Shown one piece after another: positions 59,537 to 61,278 of a stretch of DNA of 61,278 nt (positions within the stretch are counted from its first letter, which is position 1; every line of letters begins with the position of its first letter). Both the position numbers and the translations under genes were made by a program. This stretch comes from Alphaproteobacteria bacterium HGW-Alphaproteobacteria-6. GTDB lineage: Bacteria; Pseudomonadota; Alphaproteobacteria; Rhodobacterales; Rhodobacteraceae. The stretch lies in the NCBI GenBank assembly GCA_002841115.1, contig PHEC01000003.1, positions 1 to 61,278 on the forward strand, given 5' to 3'. The notes beneath the pieces were generated by a model, which saw only the letters and a program-made list of their open reading frames with translations, was not told the origin of the DNA and searched no databases.

Positions 59537-59695
59537 GGCATGTCCTTTCCTGAAGGTGCGGGTGACGATGCCCGCTTGATACACCAGATCGCCCGCGGTT
59601 TCCATGACCACCACCGGCGCCGGCCCGCCGCGCGGGCTTGCATCGGCCCCTGCGGGGTGCCAGTCTCGCCTCCGGAAAAATTGGGAGGGCCGGCG

Positions 59696-61147
59696 ATGAT
59701 CACCCGACGCGACTTCTATATCGGCGGCCAGTGGGTGGCGCCGGCCACGGCCCGCGATCACGCCGTGATCGACCCGTCAAGCGAAGAGCCCTGCGCGGTG
59801 ATCTCGCTTGGATCCGCGGCCGATGCCGATGCCGCCATCGCCGCGGCACGCGCCGCCCTGCCCGGCTGGGCCGCAACCCCGCCGGCCGGGCGGCGCGCCA
59901 TCGTCGCGCGCATCCTCGACGAATACGAGCGCGGCAAGGAAGATCTGGCGGCGGCGATCAGCCTCGAGATGGGCGCGCCGATCGACATGGCGCGCGATGC
60001 CCAGGCGCCCTGCCTGCCCTGGCACCTGAAGAACTTCCTGCGCGCCTTCGACGAGGTCGAATGGCTGCGCCCGCTCGGGCCGCATGCGCCAAATGACCGG
60101 ATCGCCCTGGAACCGATCGGTGTCGTCGGACTGATCACGCCGTGGAACTGGCCGATCAACCAGATCGTGCTGAAGGTGATCCCGGCGCTGCTGGCGGGCT
60201 GCACGATGGTTCTGAAACCCTCCGAGGAAAGCCCGCTGAACGCGATGATCTTCGCCGGCTTCTGCCATGATGCGGGCGTGCCGCCGGGGGTCTTCAACTT
60301 GGTGAACGGCGATGGCGCCGGGGTCGGCGCGGCGCTGTCGACCCACCGCGATGTCGACATGATCTCGTTCACCGGATCGCCGCGGGCCGGGGCGGCGATC
60401 AGCCGCGCCGCCGCCGACACCTTCAAGCGCGTGGCGCTGGAACTGGGCGGCAAGGGCGCCAACCTGATCTTCGCCGATGCCGACGACAAGGCGGTGAAGC
60501 GCGGCGTGCTGCACCTGATGAACAATTCCGGCCAAAGCTGCAATGCGCCGAGCCGGATGCTGGTGGAACGGTCGATCTACGACCGCGTGGTCGATGAGGC
60601 CGCCGCGGTCGCGGCCTCGGTGAAGGTGGGCCCCGCCTCCGAGCCCGGCCGCCACATCGGCCCGGTGGTGAACCGCCGCCAATGGGAACAGATCCAGGGC
60701 TATATCCAGAAGGGCATCGATGAGGGCGCGCGGCTGGTGGCCGGCGGACCGGGGTTGCCGGACGGGATGAACCGGGGCTATTTCGTCCGCCCGACGGTCT
60801 TTGCCGACGTGACCCCGGCCATGACCATCGCGCGCGAGGAGATTTTCGGCCCGGTGCTGTCGATCATCCCCTTCACGGACGAGGAAGAGGCGGTGAGGAT
60901 CGCCAACGACACGCCCTACGGGCTGACCAATTATGTCCAGAGCCAGGACGGCGCGCGCCGCAACCGTCTGGCCCTGCGGCTCCGTTCCGGCATGGTCGAG
61001 ATGAACGGCCAGAGCCGCGGCGCCGGCGCGCCCTTCGGCGGCGTCAAGGCATCCGGCCGGGCGCGGGAGGGCGGGCACTGGGGGATCGAGGAATTCCTCG
61101 AGGTCAAGGCGATCTCGGGCTGGGCCACGGATCTCGCGGCCGAATAG
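59696..61147 (+). CDS. Aldehyde dehydrogenase family protein
   Basis: TPWNWPINQIVLKVIPALLAGCTMVLKPSEESPL...LELGGKGANLIFADAD...NNSGQSCNAPSRMLV. Confidence 0.96.
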   Translation: MITRRDFYIGGQWVAPATARDHAVIDPSSEEPCAVISLGSAADADAAIAAARAALPGWAATPPAGRRAIVARILDEYERGKEDLAAAISLEMGAPIDMARDAQAPCLPWHLKNFLRAFDEVEWLRPLGPHAPNDRIALEPIGVVGLITPWNWPINQIVLKVIPALLAGCTMVLKPSEESPLNAMIFAGFCHDAGVPPGVFNLVNGDGAGVGAALSTHRDVDMISFTGSPRAGAAISRAAADTFKRVALELGGKGANLIFADADDKAVKRGVLHLMNNSGQSCNAPSRMLVERSIYDRVVDEAAAVAASVKVGPASEPGRHIGPVVNRRQWEQIQGYIQKGIDEGARLVAGGPGLPDGMNRGYFVRPTVFADVTPAMTIAREEIFGPVLSIIPFTDEEEAVRIANDTPYGLTNYVQSQDGARRNRLALRLRSGMVEMNGQSRGAGAPFGGVKASGRAREGGHWGIEEFLEVKAISGWATDLAAE

Positions 61148-61158
61148 GCCGGCAAGGG

Positions 61159-61195
61159 GCGGCCCGGTCGGGGCATCGAGCCCCTCGCGGGCCGC
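61159..61195 (+). terminator. GC-rich nested hairpin after the aldehyde dehydrogenase gene
   Basis: GCGGCCCG...GGGGC-ATCGA-GCCCC...CGGGCCGC. Confidence 0.5.
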
Positions 61196-61278
61196 GCCGG
61201 CCCTGCCGGCGGGCGCCCAGACCCGGCGTCGCCTCAAAGCGACAAAACGGGGCCGTCCGATGTCGCCCCGCCGACAAG

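Overview
High-GC alphaproteobacterial chromosome segment. Gene content and the petP/petR and dxs/ispA/xseB neighbourhoods look Rhodobacteraceae-like. It carries about 50 genes.

Main blocks, left to right:
(1) DUF1028 and LysR genes; a periplasmic SCO1-like triad; a minus-strand operon with an AmiC-like sensor, an ANTAR (AmiR-like) regulator, a Dpp-type ABC transporter and an acetamidase/formamidase.
(2) A two-subunit NAD-linked formate dehydrogenase with a fused FdsG-FdsB-type beta subunit, surrounded by tusA, moeA, mobB, mobA, fdhD, a DUF2478 gene and a tungstate-type tupBCA transporter. Together these suggest a tungsten FDH fed by amide/formamide hydrolysis.
(3) An orphan Tat-type peptide-binding protein, a UxaA-family hydrolase and a GntR regulator with striking tandem and palindromic DNA between the last two.
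(4) A housekeeping stretch: a decayed mrr, dxs, ispA, xseB, HDAC, petR/petP, ilvE, queG, GST, mtgA, a Hint protein, gltB...gltD, uppP and others.
(5) tRNA-Leu(CAG) followed by a decaying catabolic region with gene fragments meeting at a breakpoint, a frameshifted hyuA, intact hyuB, a truncated aminotransferase, an epimerase, an FAD oxidoreductase and LysR. It ends in a ~314-bp element with IS-like inverted ends and no transposase.
(6) A 1-Cys peroxiredoxin and an aldehyde dehydrogenase.

A dispersed intergenic element (GAGGTATTT...AACAGAAGAAAGC plus GC hairpin) occurs about 7 times. All functional calls come from reading translated sequence; no database searches were run.
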